DNA from: Clostridium sp. C2-6-12
GTDB lineage: Bacteria; Bacillota; Clostridia; Clostridiales; Clostridiaceae
Direction of reading: 5' to 3'
NCBI RefSeq assembly: GCF_009928485.1
Contig: NZ_JAABNP010000001.1
Span: forward strand, 124,001-188,000
DNA: 64,000 nt
The translations under genes and the position numbers were made by a program. This document shows, one piece after another, positions 47,993 through 56,525 of the stretch (position 1 is the stretch's first letter; every line of letters starts with the position of its first letter). Under the pieces are notes generated by a model that saw only the letters and a program-made list of their open reading frames with translations, did no database searches and was not told the origin of the DNA.

Positions 47993-48433
47993 ATGGATTT
48001 AAATGCAATTTATACAGAATTAATAATGGAACATAGCACTTCAAAGCATAACAAGAGAAACTTAGAAAATCCAGATATAAAGGAAAAAGGACATAATCCA
48101 AGCTGCGGAGACGAAATAACCTTAGAACTTAAATTGAAAGATGATGTTATTGAAGATTTAGCCTTCACAGGTCAAGGCTGTGCCATATCTCAGGCATCAA
48201 CATCAATAATGATAGATTTAATAAAAGGCAAAAAAGTTGAAGAGGCGTTAAACCTAACAGAAACTTTTATCGGAATGATCAAAAGAGAAATTAAAGATGA
48301 TGAAGAATTATATGCATTAGAAGATGCAATGGCCTTCAAAAATATTTCAAATATGCCTGCAAGAGTAAAATGTGCAGTTCTAGCATGGCACACATTAAAG
48401 GAAGCAATTGGTGGGGGTCAGACCCCTGTGTAA
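47993..48433 (+). CDS. sufU: Sulfurtransferase/scaffold SufU with repeat-derived C-terminus
   Basis: This 146-residue IscU-like zinc protein accepts sulfur from SufS. Cys ligands lie in NPSCGDE, GQGCAIS and ARVKCAVLAWHTLKE, with SufU-type spacing. The family usually ends shortly after the HTLKE helix; here the last residues, GGGQTPV, are encoded by a GGGGTC-A-GACCCC palindrome that runs through the 3' end of the gene. It closes the suf operon, with a terminator 20 nt later. Confidence 0.94.
   Translation: MDLNAIYTELIMEHSTSKHNKRNLENPDIKEKGHNPSCGDEITLELKLKDDVIEDLAFTGQGCAISQASTSIMIDLIKGKKVEEALNLTETFIGMIKREIKDDEELYALEDAMAFKNISNMPARVKCAVLAWHTLKEAIGGGQTPV
48413..48427. repeat. REP-like palindrome at the end of sufU
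   Basis: GGGGTC-A-GACCCC (48414-48426) is a perfect 6-1-6 palindrome, strikingly G/C-rich for this sequence. Palindromes of this kind are associated with REP sequences mobilised by IS200/IS605-type tyrosine transposases (family knowledge). It overlaps the last codons of sufU. Confidence 0.65.
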
Positions 48434-48454
48434 ATTTACCAATTTTTATGTGTA

Positions 48455-48500
48455 AAAACAGATAAGATGAATTGAAAATAAAATCTTATCTGTTTTGCTT
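48455..48500 (+). terminator. Terminator of the suf operon
   Basis: AAAACAGATAAGAT (48455-48468) pairs perfectly with ATCTTATCTGTTTT (48483-48496), followed by further T residues. Confidence 0.88.
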
Positions 48501-48556
48501 TATTACCTATTACTAGTTCAACCAACTTAAGTTTGATGAACAATATTTTTTAGATG

Positions 48557-48592
48557 TTAGACATTATATAATATATATTATATAATGTCTAA
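48557..48592. repeat. Perfect 36-bp palindrome
   Basis: TTAGACATTATATAATAT and its exact complement lie back to back just beyond the stop codon of the DUF4097 gene. It may work as a minus-strand terminator, although no clear T-run follows. Confidence 0.6.
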
Positions 48593-48593
48593 A

Positions 48594-49514
48594 TTACCTA
48601 ATATTAAGATTTCCACTTGTAGTGTTAATATTTATAATTGAGCTTTCATCTCCATGAGACATCTTTCCATTTGAAGATTCTAAACGGCCAGAAATTGTAT
48701 CATAATTTATCTTGTAGCCTGAATCTTTAGGAAGAGATAGATTAATAGATCCAGAAATGCTCCTTAAAGAAGAATTAGCAAGTGATTTTTCAAGCTTTAA
48801 TTCCATATCTCCAGAAGTTGTATTAGCAGTTAGCTGCCCCAAAGTACCATTTCCAACAATTTCTCCAGAAGAGGAAACTAATTTGGATTCATTTGAAACT
48901 GAAACATTCTTTAAATGTGTGTCTCCACTAGAACTGTTTAAACTAAAATAGTTTAAGGTTAAATTTGAAGCTTCTGTATCGCCACTTGCTGTAGAAACAC
49001 TTAATGTATCTAAAGAAACGTTAGATACATTTATATCGCCACTGCTTGTAACGATTTTTAAATCACCTTTGCTTTTAAAACTGTTAGGAATGCTTAGAGA
49101 GATTTTTGCATTTCCAGGAGTATTATAGCTGGTATTTAGGCTTAATTTATGTCCTTCTTCAGTTTCTGTTAATTCACTGGAAGCTGAATTGCCACTCTTG
49201 ACTTGAACCTTCAGTGTTTGTCCTTCGTAATTTTCAATTTTTATATCTTGTGAGTTTAAATTAATAGAGATTTCATTGATATTATCATTAAGATTATATT
49301 CTTTTGATAAAGATGAACCATCAAAATCAAAAAGATTTATATTTCCATTAAATTTAAAGGAATCAGGACTTATATTTAGTTCATTTGGATAATCAGAGAG
49401 CTTATAACCGCTTTGAATTAATGCAATACATCCCGATGCATAAAAAGTAATTGATAGAAGCAATAGTATAAGCATAAGCATTTTCATTTTAGTAGAAATA
49501 AATTTCTTAGCCAT
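48594..49514 (-). CDS. DUF4097-type beta-strand repeat protein, probable lipoprotein
   Basis: This 306-residue protein has a strongly hydrophobic N-terminal signal (about 8-28) ending FYASGC, a plausible lipobox, so it is probably lipid-anchored outside the cell. The rest is built of short beta-strand repeats rich in Ser, Gly, Asp and Asn (TSSGDINVSNVSLDTLSVS, TASGDTEAS, SSSGDTHLKN), as in the DUF4097/putative adhesin family (YvlB-like). The ATG overlaps the stop of the upstream gene by one base (TAATG), so translation is coupled. The function of the family is not established. Confidence 0.85.
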   Translation of the reverse strand: MAKKFISTKMKMLMLILLLLSITFYASGCIALIQSGYKLSDYPNELNISPDSFKFNGNINLFDFDGSSLSKEYNLNDNINEISINLNSQDIKIENYEGQTLKVQVKSGNSASSELTETEEGHKLSLNTSYNTPGNAKISLSIPNSFKSKGDLKIVTSSGDINVSNVSLDTLSVSTASGDTEASNLTLNYFSLNSSSGDTHLKNVSVSNESKLVSSSGEIVGNGTLGQLTANTTSGDMELKLEKSLANSSLRSISGSINLSLPKDSGYKINYDTISGRLESSNGKMSHGDESSIININTTSGNLNIR

Positions 49515-50491
49515 TATAAGTCACCTCCTTTTAACTTTAAGGCTCTATAAGCTTTTACTAATAGTTTTACAAGAAACTTACAGAGGTAATAAAATACTAA
49601 GGTTAAGAATAGTGAAAATGAAATTGAGCCTAATGAAAATAGCACGATTACTGGATAAGGAAAATTAGCTACAAACATTGGAACGTTTGGAACTCCAACT
49701 AAACTGGTAAAGGTTCCTCCAACCAACAATCCAATACTGCCAACTAATATACTTATAGCAACACCAAAAAGGCCTATAATGCAACCGATTATTCCAGTTA
49801 TTACTGGTGAAAATATTAATAATGTTACAATTATAATGCTAATTTTTAAAATTAAATTAACTGTAGATTGTGAGTTTTTTGAGCTTGAATTAACAGTGTT
49901 ATAATTATTAGTTTTGCTGCTTGAAGTATTGGTATCATAATTTAAGTCTTCACTTTTAACAGGTTGATTATTAGTATATAAGTCGTAAAAACCATTGCTT
50001 GAATTAATATCTTCATAAGGTTTAGAATATTTATTATGATTTAAATTATCATCATTGAGTAAAATTCCTTGAGCCTTATCTAAGGTATCATTAATAGTAA
50101 AATTATTATTACCTTGAGTAGTATCATCATTGTCATTAATAATACCATCTGTGGATAAAAATTCGCCTGAAACAAAACTATTATCATTAATTGTATTTAA
50201 ATTAGATTCATAAGTTATTGGTTCAGAATTAGAATTTTTAACTTCAATTGAAGAAATATTTTCAGCTTCAAATGGCATTGAAATATCATTTATATCTAAA
50301 AATTCACTTTTATATTGACTAACTATTAAATTAGGATTACCTAATTCAGCAGCTATTTCTTCTTCAGTTTTCCCTTGAGCTATCCCCTGAGTGAACTTAT
50401 TATCGTAATATGAAATAATATTACGTAATTTTGATTCAGGAAAATCTTTAAAACCATCCATAAGGATGTTGAAAAATTCATTTTGATTCAT
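49514..50491 (-). CDS. HAAS-domain (DUF1700) membrane protein
   Basis: This 325-residue protein starts with a HAAS-like domain (about 1-62; NILMDGFKDFPESKLRNII, KTEEEIAAELGNPNLIVSQY). A low-complexity Asn/Asp/Ser linker (about 75-215) follows, then three or four hydrophobic helices (about 218-310). Such proteins usually sit between a PadR-type regulator and a DUF4097 protein and are linked to envelope stress. Here DUF4097 follows as expected, but no PadR gene precedes it. A GGGGGG site lies upstream. Confidence 0.82.
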   Translation of the reverse strand: MNQNEFFNILMDGFKDFPESKLRNIISYYDNKFTQGIAQGKTEEEIAAELGNPNLIVSQYKSEFLDINDISMPFEAENISSIEVKNSNSEPITYESNLNTINDNSFVSGEFLSTDGIINDNDDTTQGNNNFTINDTLDKAQGILLNDDNLNHNKYSKPYEDINSSNGFYDLYTNNQPVKSEDLNYDTNTSSSKTNNYNTVNSSSKNSQSTVNLILKISIIIVTLLIFSPVITGIIGCIIGLFGVAISILVGSIGLLVGGTFTSLVGVPNVPMFVANFPYPVIVLFSLGSISFSLFLTLVFYYLCKFLVKLLVKAYRALKLKGGDL

Positions 50492-50861
50492 TATAATATC
50501 CCCCCTTGAATTGGTTAAAATTGATGAGTAAGCAGCAGTTTATGAAAGCTATTTAGTAAATGTTTTAATTGAAATTTTTTATACAAGTTATTTTACAAAA
50601 TTTATTTCTTGATTTAAAGTATATGTGATGAAAGTACATACTACAATAGACTAGAGTTTAGTTTAATGATTTATTAAGGTATTATGAGTAAAGTTAACAA
50701 AAAACTAAGAAATTATTAAGAACTCGGGGAATAAAAATAAGCTTAACTCTAAAATATGAAGTTTTAGTGATTAGATCATATGATTTGATTTGCATAACTA
50801 ATATTGTAAATGTTTTAGATTAAGAAAAGAAAAATGCTAGATTATGTAAAAGTATGTATGT

Positions 50862-51173
50862 TGTGTATAAACATGTGGACAAACTATATATCTATTTTAT
50901 GAAAAGTTACCCTAAAGCCTTTAAAATACTAGGATGTTTATAATGTTAACAAGTGAGTACTAGCTGTGGATAACTCCTTTAAAAATCATAATAATCTCAA
51001 TAACTAATAATTATAGAAATAAGGAATTTATGAATAAAATGAAGAAAATAAACATAAATAATAGAAATTTTGAAAATAGATTTTCTGATAAATTAATCTA
51101 TGTGAATAATAAATTATACATTTATCACAGTATGCACATAATTGTGGACAAAAGTTGTGGATAATGTGGATAA
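50862..51173 (+). promoter_or_regulatory. DnaA-box cluster
   Basis: Four sites fit TGTGNATAA (complement of TTATNCACA): 50862-50870, 50965-50973, 51156-51164 and 51165-51173, the last two directly abutting. TGTGGACAA (one mismatch) occurs at 50874-50882 and 51143-51151. All six have the same orientation, and AT-rich sequence surrounds them. No dnaA or dnaN gene is in the window, so this resembles a DnaA-binding cluster away from oriC, although a replication origin cannot be excluded from sequence alone. Confidence 0.7.
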
Positions 51174-51272
51174 ATTATTAATAATAAATTTATTTTATCA
51201 ACTAAGATAAAGGAGTATAATATAAATGGAAATAATAAGAAATTGTTAAAGAAAAATAAGATGATATTATGG

Positions 51273-51369
51273 TATAATTAATTAGTGTTTCTAGCTGAGG
51301 GTGGAATAAATGGTTAAGGTACAAGAAAATTAAATGGCTAGAAAAAATCGAGGAGCGGATATTTATTAA
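51273..51369 (+). other. Possible short leader transcript with two mini-frames
   Basis: TGGTATAAT (51270-51278) looks like an extended -10 without a -35. After it TTCTAGC can pair with GCTAGAA near 51337-51343. Two tiny frames abut exactly: MVKVQEN (51310-51333), preceded by GAGGGTGG, and MARKNRGADIY (51334-51369). Whether either is translated is unknown. It lies about 200 nt before the TIM-barrel gene. Confidence 0.3.
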
Positions 51370-51570
51370 CTCCCAATTGTAAATTATATTTAAATATTTG
51401 TTTTAGTAGAAGTAATATATAGGTAATATGAAGCCTATACATGTATAATGGGACAAAAAATAATTTGCAAAATTAACAATTGAATAGGCACAAATGAAAG
51501 AAATTATTATATAGTAAATTGTAATTATAAAAAATTAAATAACTTCATTAATAGGGAGGGGATGAAACAT

Positions 51571-52245
51571 ATGTTAAACAAAGAAGCTAAATTTGTTCCT
51601 CAAATAAAAGGAACGCTTAGAAGTCATGTCATTGAAGTTCCTACAGTAATAAGAAGCTGCGGTGGAATAAAGATTTTTGGTAAAAGAATAAAGTCTTTAT
51701 TATTTAGTACAGATGTAGCATTAATAAGAAATAGTAATGCAGATGCAATTATAGCAGTTTATCCATTTACACCACAGCCTTTAATAACACAAGCACTTGT
51801 AATGGCAGCTGATGTTCCTGTTTTCTGTGGAGTTGGCGGAGGAATAACTCAAGGTAAAAGAGTTATAAATTTAGCGATGGATGCAGAGTTTAAGGGGGCT
51901 ATGGGAGTTGTAGTTAATGCACCTACAACAAACGAAATTGTTAGGAAAATAAGAGCAACCATAGATATACCTGTTATAGTAACAGTTATTTCAGAAGATG
52001 AGGATATTGCTAAAAGGATTGAAGCTGGAGCAACTATATTAAATGTTTCAGGTGGTAAAAACACACCTAATATAGTTAGAAATATAAGAAATAGGTTTCC
52101 TGAATTCCCTATAATAGCAACTGGTGGACCAACTGAAGAATCTATAAAAGAAACCATTGAAGCTGGAGCAAATGCTATAACTTTCACGCCTCCATCTTCA
52201 GCAACTATTATGGGTAATCTAATGGATAATTATAGAAATGAATAA
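51571..52245 (+). CDS. TIM-barrel protein of unknown substrate
   Basis: This 224-residue protein looks like a ribulose-phosphate-binding-barrel fold. Alternating strands carry ADAIIAVYPF, VFCGVGGGITQG, MGVVVNAPT, VIVTVISEDED, ATILNVSGG, IIATGGPTEESIKETIEAGANAITFTPPS. The glycine-rich ATGGPTEE and final barrel strand would bind a phosphate. It resembles NanE- or ThiE-type barrels but no exact family or reaction is recognised. A GGGAGGGG site touches an ATG at 51562; the ATG at 51571 has better spacing. Confidence 0.75.
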   Translation: MLNKEAKFVPQIKGTLRSHVIEVPTVIRSCGGIKIFGKRIKSLLFSTDVALIRNSNADAIIAVYPFTPQPLITQALVMAADVPVFCGVGGGITQGKRVINLAMDAEFKGAMGVVVNAPTTNEIVRKIRATIDIPVIVTVISEDEDIAKRIEAGATILNVSGGKNTPNIVRNIRNRFPEFPIIATGGPTEESIKETIEAGANAITFTPPSSATIMGNLMDNYRNE

Positions 52246-52578
52246 TTAATGACAAAGGGCTAGGGAAGAAATACTTTCCCCAATTGTTGATCATTAATAA
52301 AAAGATAATTAACTGTACAGGGGTAATATAAAAATTGTTAAAATTCAAGGAATATAGTATAATGTTTAAAGTGTAAATTTCTTGATATTTATTTAGGAAA
52401 CATATATTATTGTATTTTAAATAAGTTTATGATATTTAATGATTATTTTAGAGTTTAGATTAGATAACCAATTTAATAAAATTAGTAACAAAGATTATTA
52501 TTCAGTTTTATATATACGACTGTTTTAATAATTTTTGTTATTTTGTATAAGTTATATATTAGGATTGAGGTATACATT
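52246..52578. other. Intergenic region
   Basis: No gene was seen in these 333 bp. A small GGGAAG/CTTTCCC hairpin near 52263-52281 is the only structure, without a T-run. The GAGG site of the prenyltransferase gene ends the region. Confidence 0.4.
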
Positions 52579-53448
52579 ATGAAGAAATATTTAAAATTAA
52601 TGAGAGTTCATCATTATTTAAAAAATGTGTTGATTTTTTTACCACTTGTTTTTAATCAAAGTTTATTTAATGTGAGATTGTTGGAAAAGACATTACTGGG
52701 GTTTTTATCATTTAGCATATTATCTTCTATAGTTTATGTTATTAATGATATACAGGATGTTGAAAAAGATAGGAGACATTCTACAAAGTGTAAAAGACCT
52801 ATAGCATCTGGAGCAGTATCAATAAAATCAGCATATACTTTGGTTGTTTTTATAGCTGTAATAGGAATTGCATTAAATTATTTAGCCTGTGGATTTAACT
52901 TTAAGGCATGGATTTTAGTAATAATGTATATAGGTTTTAATTTTGCATATAGTATGGGGTTCAAGAATCTGCCAATTATAGATATTACTATATTGGTATC
53001 AGGATTCCTACTTAGAGTTTTATATGGTTCTGCAATAACATCTATAGAGGTTTCTAAGTGGTTGTATTTAACTGTAATAGCTATGTCATTTTATTTAGGA
53101 TTGGGTAAAAGAAGAAATGAATTAGACACAGAGGGTAGTAAAACACGTAAGGTTTTAAAATATTATAATCATGATTTCTTAGATAAGAATATGTATATGT
53201 GCTTAGGATTAACTATAGTTTTTTATTCATTATGGTGTGTAGATTCTACAACTATACAAAAATATTCAAACAGTTTCATAAACATAGTGTGGACAGTTCC
53301 TCTTGTTATGTTAATTTGTATGAAATATAGCTTGAATGTTGAAGGGGATTCAGATGGAGATCCTGTAAGTGTGCTTTTAAAGGATAAGATATTAATTGGA
53401 ATGGTGCTTTTATATGCAATTATTTTATTGTGTATAATATATGTTTAA
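52579..53448 (+). CDS. UbiA-family polyprenyl-phosphate phosphoribosyltransferase
   Basis: This 289-residue integral membrane enzyme has about eight helices. RVHHYLKNVLIFLPLVF near the start, NDIQDVEKDRRHSTKCKRP (the Asp-rich NDxxDxxxD motif) and the second loop LGKRRNELD are typical of decaprenyl-phosphate phosphoribosyltransferase (DPPR synthase), which joins phosphoribosyl pyrophosphate to a polyprenyl phosphate. Menaquinone-type UbiA enzymes differ around these motifs. The frame opens at 52543, but GAGG lies ahead of the ATG at 52579. The next gene, a HAD-GtrA fusion 36 nt on, fits the following steps of the same pathway. Confidence 0.83.
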   Translation: MKKYLKLMRVHHYLKNVLIFLPLVFNQSLFNVRLLEKTLLGFLSFSILSSIVYVINDIQDVEKDRRHSTKCKRPIASGAVSIKSAYTLVVFIAVIGIALNYLACGFNFKAWILVIMYIGFNFAYSMGFKNLPIIDITILVSGFLLRVLYGSAITSIEVSKWLYLTVIAMSFYLGLGKRRNELDTEGSKTRKVLKYYNHDFLDKNMYMCLGLTIVFYSLWCVDSTTIQKYSNSFINIVWTVPLVMLICMKYSLNVEGDSDGDPVSVLLKDKILIGMVLLYAIILLCIIYV

Positions 53449-53484
53449 AACAAAAAGAAGAAAGCGAATAAAGGAATAGATAAT

Positions 53485-54465
53485 ATGAATGTTTATGATT
53501 TTGATAAAACCATTTATGATGGAGATAGTACACTAGACTTTTATTTATTTGCATTAAAAAAGAAACCAGGTTTAATTAAATATTTGCCTACCCCAATTTT
53601 AGGGTTCATAAAATATTTATTTGGAATGTGCACTAAACTAGAATTCAAGGAAAAGTTTTATTATTTTTTGAATGGAATAGATGATACTGATAATTTAGTT
53701 GAAATGTTTTGGAATGAAAAACAATCAGGAATTAAGGAATGGTATTTAAAGAATAAAAAAGATTCAGATTTAATTATTTCAGCATCTCCAACATTTTTGT
53801 TAGAACCAATATGTAAAAGAGTAGGAATTAAGCATTTAATTGCATCAGAGGTAAATAAGAATACCGGTGTATGTGAAGGTGAAAATTGCTATGGAGAAGA
53901 AAAAGTAACTAGACTTAAAAAAGAATTTAAGGATTCAATTATAGAGGAATTTTATTCTGATTCATTGTCAGATGCTCCATTATCATTATTAGCAGATAAA
54001 AGGTTCATTGTAAGTGGAACAAAAATTGTTAAATGGGATGAATATAAACCAGGAATAGTTAAGAGAGTAAAAAATATCTTCCTAACAAAACAATTTTTTA
54101 ATTTTCTAATTGTAGGTGGGATAAATACTATAAATGGTATATTGTTTGCTTATATTTATTCATTGTTTTTACCTGTTAATGTTGGATTTGTATTAGGATA
54201 TATTACAGCAATGACTATTTCATATTTTTTAAATAGTAAGGTAGTATTTAAAGAACATATGGGGTTTGAAAAGTACATAAAATTTTGTGTATCATATATA
54301 CCTAACTTTATTATACAAAATATATTTGTATTGATTTTTTATAATACTTTAGGCTGGAATAAGCTTTTAGTTTTTGTTTTAGCAGCTATTATAGGTGTGC
54401 CTGTAACATTTATTATTATGAAGTTTTTTGCATTTAGTAAGAAAAATGAAGGTGCTGTAAACTAA
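53485..54465 (+). CDS. HAD phosphatase-GtrA flippase fusion
   Basis: This 326-residue protein has two parts. Residues 1-200 are a SerB-like HAD phosphatase: nucleophile Asp5 and acid Asp7 in VYDFDKTIYDGDST, motif II ISASPT, and YSDSLSDAPLL for the metal. Residues about 203-322 are a four-helix GtrA domain (FLIVGGINTINGILFAYIY, YFLNSKVVFKEH), a family that flips lipid-linked sugars. After the DPPR-synthase-like gene, the obvious reading is removal of the 5-phosphate from polyprenyl-phosphoryl-ribose and its transfer across the membrane. That role is inference; the domains are clear. Confidence 0.85.
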   Translation: MNVYDFDKTIYDGDSTLDFYLFALKKKPGLIKYLPTPILGFIKYLFGMCTKLEFKEKFYYFLNGIDDTDNLVEMFWNEKQSGIKEWYLKNKKDSDLIISASPTFLLEPICKRVGIKHLIASEVNKNTGVCEGENCYGEEKVTRLKKEFKDSIIEEFYSDSLSDAPLSLLADKRFIVSGTKIVKWDEYKPGIVKRVKNIFLTKQFFNFLIVGGINTINGILFAYIYSLFLPVNVGFVLGYITAMTISYFLNSKVVFKEHMGFEKYIKFCVSYIPNFIIQNIFVLIFYNTLGWNKLLVFVLAAIIGVPVTFIIMKFFAFSKKNEGAVN

Positions 54466-54489
54466 GTTTATTTATATGTTTTTAAATTT

Positions 54490-54530
54490 AAAAAGCTGAT
54501 TTCTAAATGATTTAGAAATCAGCTTTTTGT
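54490..54530. terminator. Terminator after the HAD-GtrA gene
   Basis: AAAAAGCTGATTTCTAAAT (54490-54508) pairs perfectly with its complement at 54510-54528, with flanking A and T runs. It could serve both strands, including the convergent LtaS-like gene. Confidence 0.88.
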
Positions 54531-54631
54531 TAATATATGAACTTTAATAAATAAGCTCTATATTTAGTTGTACAGATGCTTTTAGACGAGTAAGGTAATT
54601 AAAAGCAATATATTAATTTTAGAAATATCCT

Positions 54632-56497
54632 TTAGTTAGGTTTATACTTAGCAAAAAAGTTGGTTTTGATTATTTTTTCACCAATAATATATGAGTTTAA
54701 TACATGTTGTTCTTCTTCTGGGCTTTTAACATCACCTTCGATTTCTTTAGTACGTATTATGGTTGCATTTCTGTTAGTATTAACTAAAACTCTTCCCATA
54801 GAAGTATTTTCATATAAAGATTTGTCTATACCCATCAAATAAGAAATTGTAGGCAAGAAATCAGATTGACCTCCTGAAGCAGTTATTACAGATGGTTTCA
54901 TATTTGGGGTATATATTATTAGTGGAATTTTATGATCATAATCTTTCCACCAGTTACCTTCATAATTTAAATCTTTTATTTCATTATTATAGTATTTGTG
55001 AACTCCTGTATGGTCACCATACATGACAACTACCGTATTGTCTAATATGCCTGATTCTCTAAGCTTATCAAAAAACATTTCTATTTGGGCATCTGCATAA
55101 TGTATGCTTTCAAAATATCCGCCAAGTTTGCTTTCATCAACTTCTTTAGGTAAGTCTAATTGTCTGTATTGCTTAGGCAAATTAAAAGGACCATGACTTG
55201 ATAATGTAGGTGATTGAAATAAAAATGGTTGTTTTATTGTTTTTAGCTTTTCAGAAAGCTGATTTAAAAATGTTCTGTCAGATATACCATAACCTACAGC
55301 TTCATCATAAACATAATCATTAAGGCTCCATATTTTATCAACTCCAAAGGCATTTTTATGTAATTTAGACCAGTTAAAAGCAGCAAAGTTTTCTGCATGA
55401 GATGTTACTGTTTCGTAGCCTATTGATTCAAAAAGTTTTGGCATAGAATTAGGATAAGTATTGTCTCCATAATTCAAAGCTGTAATTTGGTCACCTAAAG
55501 TAAAGGTTGAAGAATTAATTAAGAAATCACAATCGATACTATCGCCGCCATTATTTTGCTCATAGATATTTGTGAAATATAAACCTTCTTTACTTAGCTT
55601 AGATAAAAATGGAGCAATTTCTTTTCCATTAGTCTTTTTTCCTATAACAAAGTTTTCTAAAGATTCAATTTGAAGAAAAATAACATTTTTTCCTTTAAAT
55701 AGTCCTTTGAATTCATTATCAGGAAGATTTTCTTTATTATAATTTAACCAAGCTTCAATTTGATTTATATCATCTGATGAAGGGCTGCTTACTAACCTTG
55801 TAATAGATTTTGAAGCTTCTTGTAGATGATAACTAATAGGTCCTGAAGCTGCAATTGTTTCAGATGGATTCCATTGGGGTTTAGATATACTAGCTGTTGA
55901 ATAATTTGATAATTTAAATATATCAATAAACAAAACTGCGCCTACTATGATTGAAATAGAAGCTGTTAAGCTTAAGGCAAACTTTGGCAGGCTTCTTTTT
56001 TGAAAATTGGATATTTGTTCTTTAATAAACAAAACAATAATTGAAATTAAATCTACAAGAAATATTAAATCAATACCTCTAGGATTAATTATTGAAAGCT
56101 CACTTGGGTTGAAGGTTTTTCTAACAAAAATATTTTCAAGCCCTAAAAAGTCTCTATTAACTCTAAAGTACCATAAATCAGCAATTATCAAAATTGTGAA
56201 TAAACCATTTAGAATTATATAAAACAAAATTTGTTTCTTATTAGAAAGAAGATAGCCAAAAGAGAAAAGTAAAAGTACAAAGCCCAAATAAACTACTATA
56301 AATGAAAGTGCTTTAGTAAAGCTTGTACTAAAGTCTGAAGAACTCATATGTACAAGAGTCATAAATATAATATTTTTTATTAACATATCTAATACAGTAA
56401 AAAAGCGAAGTTTAGCAATTGAACTGTCTAAAAATTTATCTCTAAATTTTATAATGCAATTTTTGAGTTTTACATAAAACAATTTAAAAAATTTCAT
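54632..56497 (-). CDS. LtaS-like phosphoglycerol transferase (sulfatase fold)
   Basis: This 621-residue membrane enzyme has five N-terminal helices (about 35-55, 62-85, 88-110, 140-160, 175-195) and an extracellular sulfatase-fold domain (about 245-560). FLQIESLENFVIG, SHGPFNLP, YADAQIEMFF and MYGDHTGVHKY are LtaS-family motifs with metal ligands. It should move glycerol phosphate from phosphatidylglycerol to a lipid or polymer acceptor on the cell surface. At the catalytic position the sequence reads GGDSIDCDF, with Ser where LtaS has Thr. It is coupled with the glycosyltransferase gene upstream (28 nt). Confidence 0.87.
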   Translation of the reverse strand: MKFFKLFYVKLKNCIIKFRDKFLDSSIAKLRFFTVLDMLIKNIIFMTLVHMSSSDFSTSFTKALSFIVVYLGFVLLLFSFGYLLSNKKQILFYIILNGLFTILIIADLWYFRVNRDFLGLENIFVRKTFNPSELSIINPRGIDLIFLVDLISIIVLFIKEQISNFQKRSLPKFALSLTASISIIVGAVLFIDIFKLSNYSTASISKPQWNPSETIAASGPISYHLQEASKSITRLVSSPSSDDINQIEAWLNYNKENLPDNEFKGLFKGKNVIFLQIESLENFVIGKKTNGKEIAPFLSKLSKEGLYFTNIYEQNNGGDSIDCDFLINSSTFTLGDQITALNYGDNTYPNSMPKLFESIGYETVTSHAENFAAFNWSKLHKNAFGVDKIWSLNDYVYDEAVGYGISDRTFLNQLSEKLKTIKQPFLFQSPTLSSHGPFNLPKQYRQLDLPKEVDESKLGGYFESIHYADAQIEMFFDKLRESGILDNTVVVMYGDHTGVHKYYNNEIKDLNYEGNWWKDYDHKIPLIIYTPNMKPSVITASGGQSDFLPTISYLMGIDKSLYENTSMGRVLVNTNRNATIIRTKEIEGDVKSPEEEQHVLNSYIIGEKIIKTNFFAKYKPN

Positions 56498-56525
56498 AAA
56501 TTACTTCCTTTCAAAAAGATAAATA

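Noticed and set aside
48413..48427. Intact insertion sequence next to sufU
   Set aside because: No transposase gene or remnant lies nearby; only the short palindrome is visible.
50862..51173. Chromosomal oriC
   Set aside because: DnaA boxes are present, but dnaA, dnaN, recF, rpmH and gyrase genes are absent on both sides within the window, so only a DnaA-box cluster is claimed.
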